Positions 54,001-61,977 are shown, counted from the first letter of the stretch. The stretch: DNA of 64,000 bases from Mucilaginibacter pankratovii (GCF_014773265.1 NZ_JACWMY010000002.1:186001-250000); one strand, 5' to 3'. A program made the numbers and translations. Notes: a model not told the origin generated them from the letters alone.

Positions 54001-57000
54001 TCTTAAGCCAGTCACGGATTACTCCATAATTGTCCTGAAAGAATTTATTTACCTCAACATAGAAGAGATAGTGCGTGTTATTGTCAACATAGTGGCCATA
54101 TTTTAGACTATCACGAGTAAGCTTGAAAGGGTTGTTATTAATAATCTCTACGTCTTTGGATACAGGGGTGGAAAATATCAGTGATGGTGTAGACATTGTT
54201 TTGTCGGTGTAAAACAGCGGCAATTCTACTTTCCTTTCATTTTTTGGCCGGCAAATATTACAATTTTCAACCGGTTCCCAGTTAGTTTGCAGAGGAAGCC
54301 AAAATCGTTGTTCAACACGCCGGTTCTGATTACTAAACGCGTCTACTTGAACTAATCGATTCGTAAAGTCTTGATGTCTGATTCCAAACCGGTACTCTAT
54401 GTCCTCGTTCTCAATGGTAGCTTTTTTTGAATTGTGAGCGTATATGACGTTCAAATGCAACTTAAAAAGTTGGATCGCGGGATATTTAGCTTTAATCTCC
54501 GTTTGCATTTTGATAGATGTTGAAAAAGTACTGGCAATAGGTGTGATTAATACGCCATAACCATGCACGATCTCATTTTTTAAAAAGCTAACATGTTCCG
54601 TATCATTGATAATTTCGTAATTGATCTCTAATTTATCTACCGATTGTTTGAAGCCGGTTTTCCGTTCATAGGTGCGGATTAAAAACTGCTCTACTAAACT
54701 TAAGACCAAGCCAGAGTATTGACCATATCCAAAAATTGTTATTCCATGTGTTTTAAGGTCGGACCAGGTTATGCTTTCCGTCACCATTGCGTTTAAAATT
54801 TCCTGTGTTAAAAGAAAAGCGATAGGACTGGCAAAAAAACTATTTTGGAAAAAACGCTTAGCGTAATAAAAACTATCCACATGTAATTTAGAACCGATTC
54901 TGAAATGTGAATCAGCTATTTTGTAACCTGGAATGGACAAAAAGTAAGCAACTAAAGGGTCTTCATATATCCAAGCTGGCTTTTCAAGCGTCGCTATCCT
55001 GTTTTGTAGCAGAGAAAGTGCATTTTGTTCATAGATAGAATAAGGAGGGCCTGCTTTAATAATAAGGTCTATTGGCAAAAGTAAACCCGGGTGATGAAAC
55101 AGTCCGAAACCATCGAGCGCTGCAATTTTACGTGCGCTAAGTTCATATGCGATTACCTCTTCAGCTTGATCATCACCCGACTCACTGTTATCAACCGCTG
55201 CTAATTGCTGTAAAACACTAGTTGAATTAAAGTTGGATTTTGATATCAACTTATTTAACGCAAGATAGTCGATTTCTGATTCCCCCCATATAACGTCGAT
55301 ATAATAAAAGCGTTGATTACTCTTTACATGTTCGACATAATTATATACGACAATCAGAGACTTTTCATTCCAAAAAGGTAACTGCTGCGTGCGTCCATGC
55401 ATCCTAATAGTTTCAACCAATCGCAAATGGGTCTCCGTAGCTATACCTGTTAATATAAGTGGTATGCCAGTGAACGTTAATTCCCAGTTGCCAAGGAACC
55501 GGTATAATCGATCGTAGTCAACGTTGATATTGTCCAAGTGCAGGCAGAATGCGATTTTAGCTTTAATGTCTGACCGGACGATGTTGCGAAGCGGAAAAAT
55601 ATCCCAGTAATCCACTTTTACATCATCCGTGTCCGGCTTTTGGAATCTAACCTCATAAATCTGATGATCATCTAGGTTCTCAAGTTTGAACTGCAGTACT
55701 GGAATTAATATAAAATCAGATAAATGTTCAATGCCTAAGGCATATTCAGCCGACACCTCAGGAATCCCTGTTTCTTCATGAAATTGGGGACGATAAGTGT
55801 ACTCATGATTGATTGGAAGTACAAAGTGATAATTTGTACCATAGTCTATCATAGCTGTCTTATCCCGAAACTGTTGCTGGTAAATTGTTTCGCTTGCCCT
55901 TAGCATCGTATCACTGTCAGTTTCCCAATTACTTGCTCTTAGAAGACCGTGATTATTGTCTACTAATTTGGCCAGTGTAAGAAGTCCGAGGTGGGCTGTA
56001 GCACGCTTTGCTTGCTGAAATAGTCTTAATGGCTGATTAGGATTTAATAGATCTCCAAAAGTGATCTTGTTTGTCTCCAGGCTTTCGATATCCTTGGCAA
56101 GTTCTTCAGATGGGTGATTTTGATGGCTTTGCTTTGATTGCTCGGTCAGCGTCTTTAATACCCCTTCCAAGCCGCCGTCTGCAACATTAACGTCAAAAAA
56201 CGATGAGTGTTCTTTCTTCAGGCATTGTTGATATGTTCGGAAGACGCTGATCAACTCCGGATTAAGCTTTTCATAACTATCTAATTTATAAGTGCGGGCT
56301 GTAATTATACCTTCGTGATAGGTCGAATGTTCCACCACGTTTTTTGCGAGTTCCTGTATTCCAAATATTAATTCTTTAACAAAGCTCCATAATGATTTAA
56401 TGGTGGTTTCAAATTCTAACTTCGTATCGCCGTTTAGTTTATTTGGCAGCAGTTTAGATGCCATTAACGTTGAGAAAATGTAATGAAATATTGGCGGTTT
56501 AAGTTGTAATTCATTAAAGATTGGCCGAATACTTCTGAAGTAATTGATGGCAGTTTGGCCTTTCAGGCTTCCCGCTTGTAACTGATCTGCGAAGGATGAC
56601 GTGTTATTTAGATAAAAGTTAAGGATTCTTGCATTACTGAGGGCTTGAACGAAAGCGAGTCGCGTAAGTACCCGAAATGCTTTTACTTTATTTTTTTGAA
56701 TATATATATCCTTGTTATAAAGTCTTTTCTTTAACGCCGCGGAAACGGAGCTATAAAGTTCACTGTTCTTTGGATAATAAACATAATCTATTTCTAACTC
56801 CAAAGCTTCCGTTCGCTCTGTGAAATACAGTTCATAGCTAATATTGTTGACACGAAGAATGGGTATAAAACTCCCCGAAATAACAAACCAGGATGATTTA
56901 CGATCCGAATGTATGGAGATGTCATCGACTGAGCCATCTTCATTTTCATAATTAAAAACGTAACCATAAGTTACAGTGAACGGATTGTTATTGCCCTGTA

Positions 57001-57376
57001 AAAAGGCGTAGGCCATATACTGTCTGATAATCCATCCTACCTCGTCTGAAAATAGTTTACGGGTATCGTTCTCGTATCGACCTTTCAGTGCGTCAAGTTC
57101 CGCGATTTTATCTAACTCGTCGGCGTCCGGGCGACTAAAAGGTTTTAAGTTTTTCGTTAGTCGAAGTTCAATTTTGAAATTGATAATTCTCCGTTCCCTA
57201 GCGTATTGATGGAAAAGCAGAAAATACCCGATGACAAGTATGTCGACCTCTTCTATGGTATTGCTTGCTTCGATTACAAGGATCGGATCCTCATTAGTTA
57301 ACTTGCTAAGTTCCGCCACGCATTTGTTAATGCATTTTTGGGATAAATAGGAGTCTGCTATATTAACATATGGCAT
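50978..57376 (-). CDS. Giant multidomain protein: GHKL ATPases, PRTase-like regions, kinase-like module
   Basis: 2132 aa from the ATG at 57376 (frame open to 57430). Residues 1-120 have a STAS-like look (DPILVIEASNTIEEVDILVIGY). About 335-500: GHKL ATPase with N box QELAKNVVEHS (E342), VADGGLEGVL, and HLGLLTLAKLVDNNHG. About 870-900: THGITIFGYGQYSGLVLSLV, like a phosphoribosyltransferase beta-alpha turn. About 1190-1215: IIFVDDVIMSGNTF, an intact PRPP-loop (D1203, D1204). CxxC pairs in CNICRPKN (about 1037) and CPICQEQE (about 1273). A GAF-like part (about 1690-1850), then a possible phosphoacceptor His1895 in LTGHGRDML, and a second GHKL with N box ELAVNAKKNR (E2020), FRNTGPEV and SGIYLIKNLL (about 2085). 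Domain calls are by motif only. Operon with a receiver and a membrane protein. Composition is AT-richer than the Tra genes. Confidence 0.85.
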   Translation of the reverse strand: MPYVNIADSYLSQKCINKCVAELSKLTNEDPILVIEASNTIEEVDILVIGYFLLFHQYARERRIINFKIELRLTKNLKPFSRPDADELDKIAELDALKGRYENDTRKLFSDEVGWIIRQYMAYAFLQGNNNPFTVTYGYVFNYENEDGSVDDISIHSDRKSSWFVISGSFIPILRVNNISYELYFTERTEALELEIDYVYYPKNSELYSSVSAALKKRLYNKDIYIQKNKVKAFRVLTRLAFVQALSNARILNFYLNNTSSFADQLQAGSLKGQTAINYFRSIRPIFNELQLKPPIFHYIFSTLMASKLLPNKLNGDTKLEFETTIKSLWSFVKELIFGIQELAKNVVEHSTYHEGIITARTYKLDSYEKLNPELISVFRTYQQCLKKEHSSFFDVNVADGGLEGVLKTLTEQSKQSHQNHPSEELAKDIESLETNKITFGDLLNPNQPLRLFQQAKRATAHLGLLTLAKLVDNNHGLLRASNWETDSDTMLRASETIYQQQFRDKTAMIDYGTNYHFVLPINHEYTYRPQFHEETGIPEVSAEYALGIEHLSDFILIPVLQFKLENLDDHQIYEVRFQKPDTDDVKVDYWDIFPLRNIVRSDIKAKIAFCLHLDNINVDYDRLYRFLGNWELTFTGIPLILTGIATETHLRLVETIRMHGRTQQLPFWNEKSLIVVYNYVEHVKSNQRFYYIDVIWGESEIDYLALNKLISKSNFNSTSVLQQLAAVDNSESGDDQAEEVIAYELSARKIAALDGFGLFHHPGLLLPIDLIIKAGPPYSIYEQNALSLLQNRIATLEKPAWIYEDPLVAYFLSIPGYKIADSHFRIGSKLHVDSFYYAKRFFQNSFFASPIAFLLTQEILNAMVTESITWSDLKTHGITIFGYGQYSGLVLSLVEQFLIRTYERKTGFKQSVDKLEINYEIINDTEHVSFLKNEIVHGYGVLITPIASTFSTSIKMQTEIKAKYPAIQLFKLHLNVIYAHNSKKATIENEDIEYRFGIRHQDFTNRLVQVDAFSNQNRRVEQRFWLPLQTNWEPVENCNICRPKNERKVELPLFYTDKTMSTPSLIFSTPVSKDVEIINNNPFKLTRDSLKYGHYVDNNTHYLFYVEVNKFFQDNYGVIRDWLKKLRDSKSLKKCINRGDHVILIAPGHYSNTGFLNLVNEILFSNIATVIHYDAQSDHIQNFQLFYEQEIKRPGNTIIFVDDVIMSGNTFLRTNYFLKLNRERNKGFDACIVLLDRSDFHVHENLKRKLFGSAKVFFSFGSLHLPALSLTPHDCPICQEQERYEEIAANSFLDKVKFHFLEQASKITPISIDKLRKGLIDPQRSPKTLDGFKDTYFDLYYHEDSNRYIRRIDAIHRIYEWFKKSDNALKFEEQLSFVEWKQALRENTNSPILGSDLFKRNMEVTDSRYVSCYCSDTLLKVLTQYPFTQYKPVRERTFRWVMDFMREEVRAYTTKNIPFTNEKFRTLKFLIRRAGLLHQNYIISNDFFELLKAILGDQYIPKLITNEKETLQRISTEINDLPQKNRMQFEIDNFLSQYHASLRSLKNLNSFIWFLTGQIKELIHQNEARSIRLEETLLFFEKPNNNNPPLFKQLLRILREENGILFKRFAEFFKPHTVQNIGAYKYDTAQIYQALGDELVREHYRFQTLKFFLKEAAGGEPQVSEPLRNYLWLLQYLSEEQSGLQESLISKTATIMLRLQRILFETDEKCGSFFIVKYKKDKDDEYFIAYNDGEKGRLNTEIWKADHSAYIKNFLDGDVENNGVSMITITDLKRQGERWIDTFRVTNVNTPVNLAKDILTGNFNRLMMVRINGLGIESVKEGSRFFEAKDKPLGVIGFFNNKKESQPESNYNQRYLLLLRESLATFIKNHHENNEFRDWIDADNFRRVALLTGHGRDMLMRLATTEFPAYEGYLPYKRIVSTIHLIQHFILDIERDPTMKSIYKLLFKKYFSPIPVNIDSLKNIEKLVNHIHWLDEIENRAAVKFNFYDSINGREVITDSPLDPQIDFSLPLLDMIFFELAVNAKKNRWLLYPSGESNKVQLNVYKEGKNVIITFRNTGPEVSAQEMKNLNSSSNSKRENEASGIYLIKNLLHIFDLGEIGFYLSPIQQKLKWFNVKLTLYPWKNEESTTN

Positions 57377-57492
57377 TATTCGTGATCTAGGTTTAGTGTG
57401 TGATTGATAAAAATGATAAAATTTAACCAAAGAAACAATAGTAACGTACGCTTGTTAAGTCATTTAAGGGCAAAAAAAATAAAACATTATTC

Positions 57493-57529
57493 TTTTGTTG
57501 TTAAATAAAAAAGTTTTTCTATATTTTTG
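57493..57529 (+). promoter_or_regulatory. Bacteroidetes-type promoter for the DUF6922-like gene
   Basis: TTTTGTTG at 57493-57500 and TATTTTTG at 57522-57529, 21 bp apart, match the known Bacteroidetes -33 (TTTG-type) and -7 (TAnnTTTG) elements. The gene's ATG is 55 bases downstream. Confidence 0.6.
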
Positions 57530-57584
57530 GCTCTCGAAAATTAACAGATTATTTCACCTTGACCCAGAGCCTTATCGTCGTACG

Positions 57585-58034
57585 ATGAATTTAACTTCTG
57601 ACAAACCACAACTATCTGTCCAGGCCACTTGGGGCTTCGACGATGATTTCCGTAAAGCAGTGAATGCTGACGAATTTACAATCACACGTGCTTTCGAACG
57701 CGGAACGATGCGGGACGTAAGTCAGGTGTTAAGTTATTATGGTGACGAAGAGGTAAAGAAAGTAATCATCACTGCGAAATCGCTTAATTTACGTGCGGTT
57801 GAGGCGGCGCATGCCATCTTGCATATACCGATGAATGATTTTCTTTGTATGAGCACTAACCCTATCGTAGGTGGTTCAAATGGGATGTGCATTGTGACGA
57901 CGGAGGCAATATCTTCAGTTGTTACAAAAACTATATCAGTAAGTCGATATAATGCAATTGCTGCACGGAAAAAAAAACGAAATAAATATCGTCGGCAAGG
58001 TCGGGATTTTGGTACATCAGCGGTTTATATTTAA
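57585..58034 (+). CDS. DUF6922-like small protein with basic tail
   Basis: 149 aa from the ATG at 57585 (frame open to 57495 but those residues cover the promoter). Residues 15-90: DDFRKAVNADEFTITRAFERGTMRDVSQVLSYYGDEEVKKVIITAKSLN, ending HAILHIPMNDFLCM, resemble the DUF6922 fold found in small antitoxin-like or regulatory proteins. A Ser/Thr-rich stretch and a strongly basic tail (ARKKKRNKYRRQGRDF) follow. Transcribed away from the giant gene, its start lies 209 bases from it. Could be its repressor or antitoxin, or an independent cargo. Confidence 0.7.
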   Translation: MNLTSDKPQLSVQATWGFDDDFRKAVNADEFTITRAFERGTMRDVSQVLSYYGDEEVKKVIITAKSLNLRAVEAAHAILHIPMNDFLCMSTNPIVGGSNGMCIVTTEAISSVVTKTISVSRYNAIAARKKKRNKYRRQGRDFGTSAVYI

Positions 58035-58069
58035 CTATTTCAGGCTTTGCCTTTTTCATTAACAAAAAG

Positions 58070-58098
58070 AGCGCCCGCAGTTTGCGGACGCTTTTTTT
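58070..58098 (+). terminator. Terminator after the DUF6922-like gene
   Basis: AGCG (58070-58073) with CGCT (58089-58092), and CCGCA (58075-58079) with TGCGG (58083-58087), one mismatch, 3-base loop, followed by a run of seven T (58092-58098). A-run on the left side makes it potentially bidirectional, also serving the convergent RteC gene. Confidence 0.85.
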
Positions 58099-58187
58099 GT
58101 TAAGACTTGCGAGATCTGGAAACTTTTGATTGATGCCAGGCAAGCTTTAATTGACCTGGGGTCCTATACCGTTATCTTCGTTCGATA

Positions 58188-59030
58188 TTAGTTAAACTTC
58201 TCATAAATAAAGCTGGCAAAACTATTCATCAAACGATTTAGGAATATGAACATATCCTTCTTTCGCCGGGTAATGTCTAATAATTTGTGATAAGTCTCGT
58301 GAAGTTCGGTTTGAAACACGAACTCGAAAACCCCAACCAGTTCACTAATATCGATGTTGCCATGATTTACTGCACCTGATGCTTTAAGAGAATAAAGCAG
58401 TTCTACAGCATCGGTCTGGCTGGCGGTCCAGTTCGGATGGTTGAACGGAAATATTTTTTGATTGTTTAGCTGGATCAGTTCCCCGTTATCGATTCGGGCG
58501 AGTTCAAGGTTCAGGTAATCCTGAACTTTTTCATTGGCCATGATCTTGGATAGTTTGTAATCATGGCTGGTGCTGTACTGTTCATCTTCTTCAAAATCTT
58601 CCAGTTCCATTTGGACGTCAAAGCCACCTCTCGTAAAATAGACCTCATCCATTTGGGTACCACCAGATCGGTAATATTGGTAAAATGCCTTATTGTTATC
58701 AAAAAACCGTTGCAGGTCTGCCATGTGAAAATTTATATAGGTCTTGACCGCTTCTTCACCACCCGCAGGGTACTGCATCAAAAAATTATAAACGTTGATG
58801 AAATAGATGTACTTGCTGTAAAATAACGGTTTGACATCTTTAAAAAAATGTATTTCTTCCGCTACGTTTTCAAATGCATAATGAGAGACAAACCGCTTCA
58901 TTTTTGTCATCGCTTTTTTGCAGATCATGATGGAGGTCCTATATTGTTCGGTTGGTGATTGACCGCTTAGCGTAACCTCGGCCAATTGGTTATCCATGGC
59001 TGCATAGAATTTTTCGGCTATTCTGTTCAT
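58188..59030 (-). CDS. rteC: RteC-domain regulator
   Basis: 280 aa. Characteristic phrases are MNRIAEKFYAAMDNQL, FFKDVKPLFYSKYIYFINVYNF, and the C-terminal DISELVGVFEFVFQTEL and LDITRRKKDMFIFLNRLMNSF, which identify the RteC family. In CTnDOT, RteC turns on the excision operon. Its presence indicates that this element once had an excision system. The gene overlaps the PLP enzyme stop by 4 bases, so both are expressed together. Confidence 0.9.
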   Translation of the reverse strand: MNRIAEKFYAAMDNQLAEVTLSGQSPTEQYRTSIMICKKAMTKMKRFVSHYAFENVAEEIHFFKDVKPLFYSKYIYFINVYNFLMQYPAGGEEAVKTYINFHMADLQRFFDNNKAFYQYYRSGGTQMDEVYFTRGGFDVQMELEDFEEDEQYSTSHDYKLSKIMANEKVQDYLNLELARIDNGELIQLNNQKIFPFNHPNWTASQTDAVELLYSLKASGAVNHGNIDISELVGVFEFVFQTELHETYHKLLDITRRKKDMFIFLNRLMNSFASFIYEKFN

Positions 59031-60286
59031 CTGGCACCTGGGATAAAAAGTAAATCCCGGATATCTGCAAATGCTGACAGGACCTTATCTAAATGTTCGG
59101 TTGTATGGGTAGCCATCACGTTCATCCGGATGCGCGCATCCTTTTTGGACACTGCCGGGTACATGATCGGATTAGTGTAAACCCCGGCGCGCAAAAGCCG
59201 GCGCCCTGCTTCCAGCGTCCGGGGAATATCGCCCACTTTGACCGGTACAACCGCAGATGCCGTAGTGCCGACATCCAGGCCGAGGCCAGTCAGGCCATTT
59301 TTAAGGTAGGATATATTCTGCCAAAGTTTGGCCCGCCATTGCGGTTCTTCATCTATCAGTTCAATAGCCCGTATGATTCCCAGTACCGCCGGCGTGGCGG
59401 TGGTTGAAAACAAATGTTGTTTAGACTGGAATTTTAAATAGTTAATGAGTTCAGGTTTGGCAATCACATAGCCGCCGATATTGCCGAGCGCCTTACTGAA
59501 AGTTCCGGTAATGATATCAACCTGATCGAATGCGTTGTAATGTTCGATCACGCCCCGGCCGTTCTCCCCGACCACGCCGATGCCGTGGGCATCGTCAACG
59601 ACCAGGTAAGCACCGTACCTGTGCGTTAATTCCGCGATCCGGTCTAAAGGCGCGAGGTCACCATCCTGGCTATACACGCCATCGATGATCACCATTTTTG
59701 TGCGGTATTTATCTTTTGCCATTCTGAGTACCTGTTCCAGCATTTCGAGGTTGTTATGCAGGAATGTTTTGACGTTGGTTTTACTGACCCCTTCGTAAAT
59801 ACTGGCATGTACCGCCATGTCTAAAATGGCGATATCCTCTTTATGCAACAGGCATTGTAAAGTGGCGCTATTAGCCGTGTAACCAGTGGTATACAATATA
59901 GCATCCTTGCGGCGGTAAAACTCGGCGATCTTCTTTTCCAGTTGCTGATGGTATATAAAGTGGCCGCCGATAGCCGGGGAAGCGCCGGAACCGGTCCCGA
60001 ACATCTCCGTCCCTTTGATAACTGCCTCTTTGATCTTTGGGTGCTGGCTGAAGCCAAGGTAATCGTTGGATACCAGGCAGACCGACCGGTTAGGCCCGCT
60101 ATCACCCGGCAGCATCAGGTTCATTTCCGGCCCGACCGGGCTGAGTGATTCAATGCGGTAATTGAGATGTCCGTTACGTTTCAGGTAATCGAGATACTCC
60201 TGAAATTCTACAGCAGTGGTGAAAACATCCTGTCCTGCGATGTTTTCGAAATCTTTAAAGCTGGTATTTGTATAGTCTTTTGGCAT
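59027..60286 (-). CDS. PLP-dependent alpha-oxoamine synthase-like enzyme
   Basis: 419 aa. Fold type I, KBL/BioF/serine palmitoyltransferase group: SNDYLGFSQHPKI, GTGSGASPAIGGHFIYHQQLE, the HASIYEG cofactor-stacking His, DDAHGIGVVGENGRG, PLP Lys265 in GTFSKALGNIGGYV, and TTATPAVLG. All are typical of CoA-thioester/amino-acid condensing enzymes. The N-terminal 60 residues extend beyond a minimal KBL. Substrate not assignable: glycine C-acetyltransferase, AON synthase or SPT-like all possible. Co-transcribed with rteC, which is unusual for a metabolic enzyme. Starts divergently from the Crp/Fnr gene. Confidence 0.9.
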   Translation of the reverse strand: MPKDYTNTSFKDFENIAGQDVFTTAVEFQEYLDYLKRNGHLNYRIESLSPVGPEMNLMLPGDSGPNRSVCLVSNDYLGFSQHPKIKEAVIKGTEMFGTGSGASPAIGGHFIYHQQLEKKIAEFYRRKDAILYTTGYTANSATLQCLLHKEDIAILDMAVHASIYEGVSKTNVKTFLHNNLEMLEQVLRMAKDKYRTKMVIIDGVYSQDGDLAPLDRIAELTHRYGAYLVVDDAHGIGVVGENGRGVIEHYNAFDQVDIITGTFSKALGNIGGYVIAKPELINYLKFQSKQHLFSTTATPAVLGIIRAIELIDEEPQWRAKLWQNISYLKNGLTGLGLDVGTTASAVVPVKVGDIPRTLEAGRRLLRAGVYTNPIMYPAVSKKDARIRMNVMATHTTEHLDKVLSAFADIRDLLFIPGAR

Positions 60287-60332
60287 AGGTAAAGTATTTA
60301 TGCCCGAAAATTATGTTACAAAAACAAGCTAA

Positions 60333-60387
60333 GTGGTGACATGAAAATAAATATTAATTAATTGTTAAAATAAACACATGTCACCAC
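60333..60387. promoter_or_regulatory. Long inverted repeat between the PLP enzyme and Crp/Fnr genes
   Basis: GTGGTGACATG (60333-60343) and CATGTCACCAC (60377-60387): perfect 11-bp arms separated by 33 AT-rich bases. It lies between two divergent genes, 47 bases from one start and 76 from the other. Could be a dimer-of-dimers operator, a hairpin, or a trace of an element end. Confidence 0.55.
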
Positions 60388-60450
60388 CTGGGTGCATTTT
60401 TATTGGTTGTTTTAAGGTTTTTTCTGATTCAATCTGAACCAATAGAATAT

Positions 60451-60458
60451 AGGAGGTG
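60451..60458 (+). promoter_or_regulatory. Strong Shine-Dalgarno
   Basis: AGGAGGTG at 60451-60458, 4 bases before the ATG at 60463. Full match to the 16S tail; rare in this phylum, where most starts here lack any such match. Confidence 0.8.
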
Positions 60459-60462
60459 AAAA

Positions 60463-61029
60463 ATGAGTGTTGAGGAAATTATCGCTGAACTGGCAAATAT
60501 TGTGGCGCTATCGCCGGCTTTCAAAGAGAGGTTACGTGAGCTTTTAATCAGGGAAGTATACCAGCCCCGACAAATCATCGATGCACCGGGAAATCAGCAC
60601 TACCGGATGTGGCTGGTAGAATCGGGTATTGTACGCAGCTATTATGTTGATGGCCGGGGCAGGGATATTACGGAAGCTTTCTTTTCTGCCAGGGATCTGA
60701 TCTTCCTGTGGGAAGGTTATCTGTCACACCGCACGGACCACTACCTGGAGGCTTTACAGGTTACTAACGTTTATACTTTACGTTATGCCGACCTGGAAGC
60801 TTTGCGGGAATTTCCTGAAGCTGAGCCTTTGATCAAATACTTTATTTTACAACAGCGCCAATATGAACTTTTCAGAAGCCGCTTGCTTTCTCATGCGGCC
60901 GAAGAACGGTACCGCCAGTTCCGGAATGCTTACCCCGGCATTTTTCGGGATGTCCCTTTACGGCTCATCGCATCATACCTGAACATGACCAGGGAAAACC
61001 TTAGCCGCCTGATAACTAAAGGCTTTTAA
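60463..61029 (+). CDS. Crp/Fnr family regulator
   Basis: 188 aa. Cyclic-nucleotide-binding-like domain at about 20-140 (VYQPRQIIDAPGNQHYRMWLVESGIVRSYYVDGRGRDIT) and a short C-terminal HTH (RLIASYLNMTRENLSRLITKG). There is no Fnr-type Cys cluster. Typical of the Bacteroidetes short Crp/Fnr group with DNA-binding end reduced to LNMTRENLSR. It may bind the inverted repeat at 60333-60387 in its own promoter region. Start fixed by a clear Shine-Dalgarno. Confidence 0.92.
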   Translation: MSVEEIIAELANIVALSPAFKERLRELLIREVYQPRQIIDAPGNQHYRMWLVESGIVRSYYVDGRGRDITEAFFSARDLIFLWEGYLSHRTDHYLEALQVTNVYTLRYADLEALREFPEAEPLIKYFILQQRQYELFRSRLLSHAAEERYRQFRNAYPGIFRDVPLRLIASYLNMTRENLSRLITKGF

Positions 61030-61113
61030 TATCACAGCAGTTGGTAACTCTCTTCCGTCAAACTGGTGATTTTTATCACCAGTAAAAGGTTAGCTCGGCC
61101 AGTAAATTTGGTT

Positions 61114-61554
61114 ATGCTGAAAATGAGGAACACCTTCATTATTGAGATCATCAGCACTCTGCTGGTCATACTGTTCACGTATACCGCCGTTAGTAAATTG
61201 ATGGATCTGCCTGTGTTTCGTGATCAGATGCACAACCAGGAATTTCCGAAATGGATTGCCGGTATATTGATTATGGCGTTACCGCCTACAGAGATTGTGA
61301 CAGCCGTATTGCTGATTATTCCACGTGCACGGTTAACGGGATTATGGTTCTCCGCTATACTGCTGACATTGTTTTCAGGTTATATCACATTGGTTGTCGC
61401 AGGATTTTACAGGCGGACACCGTGTTCCTGTGGTGGTGTGCTTAAATCAATGGGCTGGAATACCCATCTGATTTTCAACCTGTTTTTTTTGCTGTTAACA
61501 TGTTTTGCCATATCTATCTGTAACAGGGGAAGGAGAAATCAGCCAAAGAACTGA
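61114..61554 (+). CDS. MauE/DoxX-like membrane protein
   Basis: 146 aa from the ATG at 61114 (61123 also possible; an upstream frame to 61066 lacks support). Four hydrophobic segments (IIEIISTLLVILFTYTAVS, IAGILIMALPPTEIVTAVLLII, LWFSAILLTLFSGYITLVVAG, LIFNLFFLLLTCFAISIC), with the motif PCSCGGVLKSMGWNTHL between the third and fourth helices. The CSCGG pair is typical of MauE-like redox membrane proteins in Bacteroidetes, where the gene often precedes small secreted peptides and SusCD genes. Confidence 0.85.
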   Translation: MLKMRNTFIIEIISTLLVILFTYTAVSKLMDLPVFRDQMHNQEFPKWIAGILIMALPPTEIVTAVLLIIPRARLTGLWFSAILLTLFSGYITLVVAGFYRRTPCSCGGVLKSMGWNTHLIFNLFFLLLTCFAISICNRGRRNQPKN

Positions 61555-61692
61555 AAAATTTTATGCAGTAAGCTTAACCAGGTGAACGCTTACGGCCGTT
61601 AACTAATCACTAACGAGAGTGGTGAAGGATATCTGTTTATAATTTACATTAAAGTTTTTCGTGCTTTTTGATAAAATAAAGCATACAACATT

Positions 61693-61977
61693 ATGCGTAC
61701 CATGAAATTAAATTTAGCCTTAACAGGATTGTTAGTAGGCGTATCCGCCGCATTTGCCTCAACCGTACACAAACCTGCAAAATTTGCGACCCAGCAATGG
61801 AAAAGGAACTCATCAAATGTTTGGTTGACAACAAATCTTTCTGCGGCGTGTACCGCTTCCACCAGGGTTTGTAAAGCAACATTTGATGCTACTTATGATC
61901 CTAACACGGCAAGCAGTTATAACGATGCCATCAGCCATGCTGTTTCCATTGACGTTGCCAACGGGTTCAGTAATTAA
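61693..61977 (+). CDS. DUF6520-like small secreted protein
   Basis: 94 aa with signal peptide (LNLALTGLLVGVSAAFAS); an ATG at 61702 is an alternative start. The mature peptide is Ser/Thr/Ala-rich with one Cys pair (SAACTASTRVCKATFDATYDP), the pattern of the DUF6520 family of small exported Bacteroidetes peptides. It follows the MauE-like gene and ends 58 bases before a terminator shared with the convergent SusD gene. Function unknown. Confidence 0.8.
   Translation: MRTMKLNLALTGLLVGVSAAFASTVHKPAKFATQQWKRNSSNVWLTTNLSAACTASTRVCKATFDATYDPNTASSYNDAISHAVSIDVANGFSN

Noticed and set aside
49664..57376. Assignment to the known Detocs defence system
   Set aside because: Only the general kinase-receiver-effector idea is shared; the PRTase regions and the domain order differ, so the name is not used.
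57931..58143. Minus-strand 70-aa frame
   Set aside because: Overlaps the DUF6922-like gene end and its terminator; shadow.
21350..60310. TGCCCGA shared near 21377 and 60301 as possible attachment repeats
   Set aside because: Only 7 bases match, flanks differ; expected by chance.
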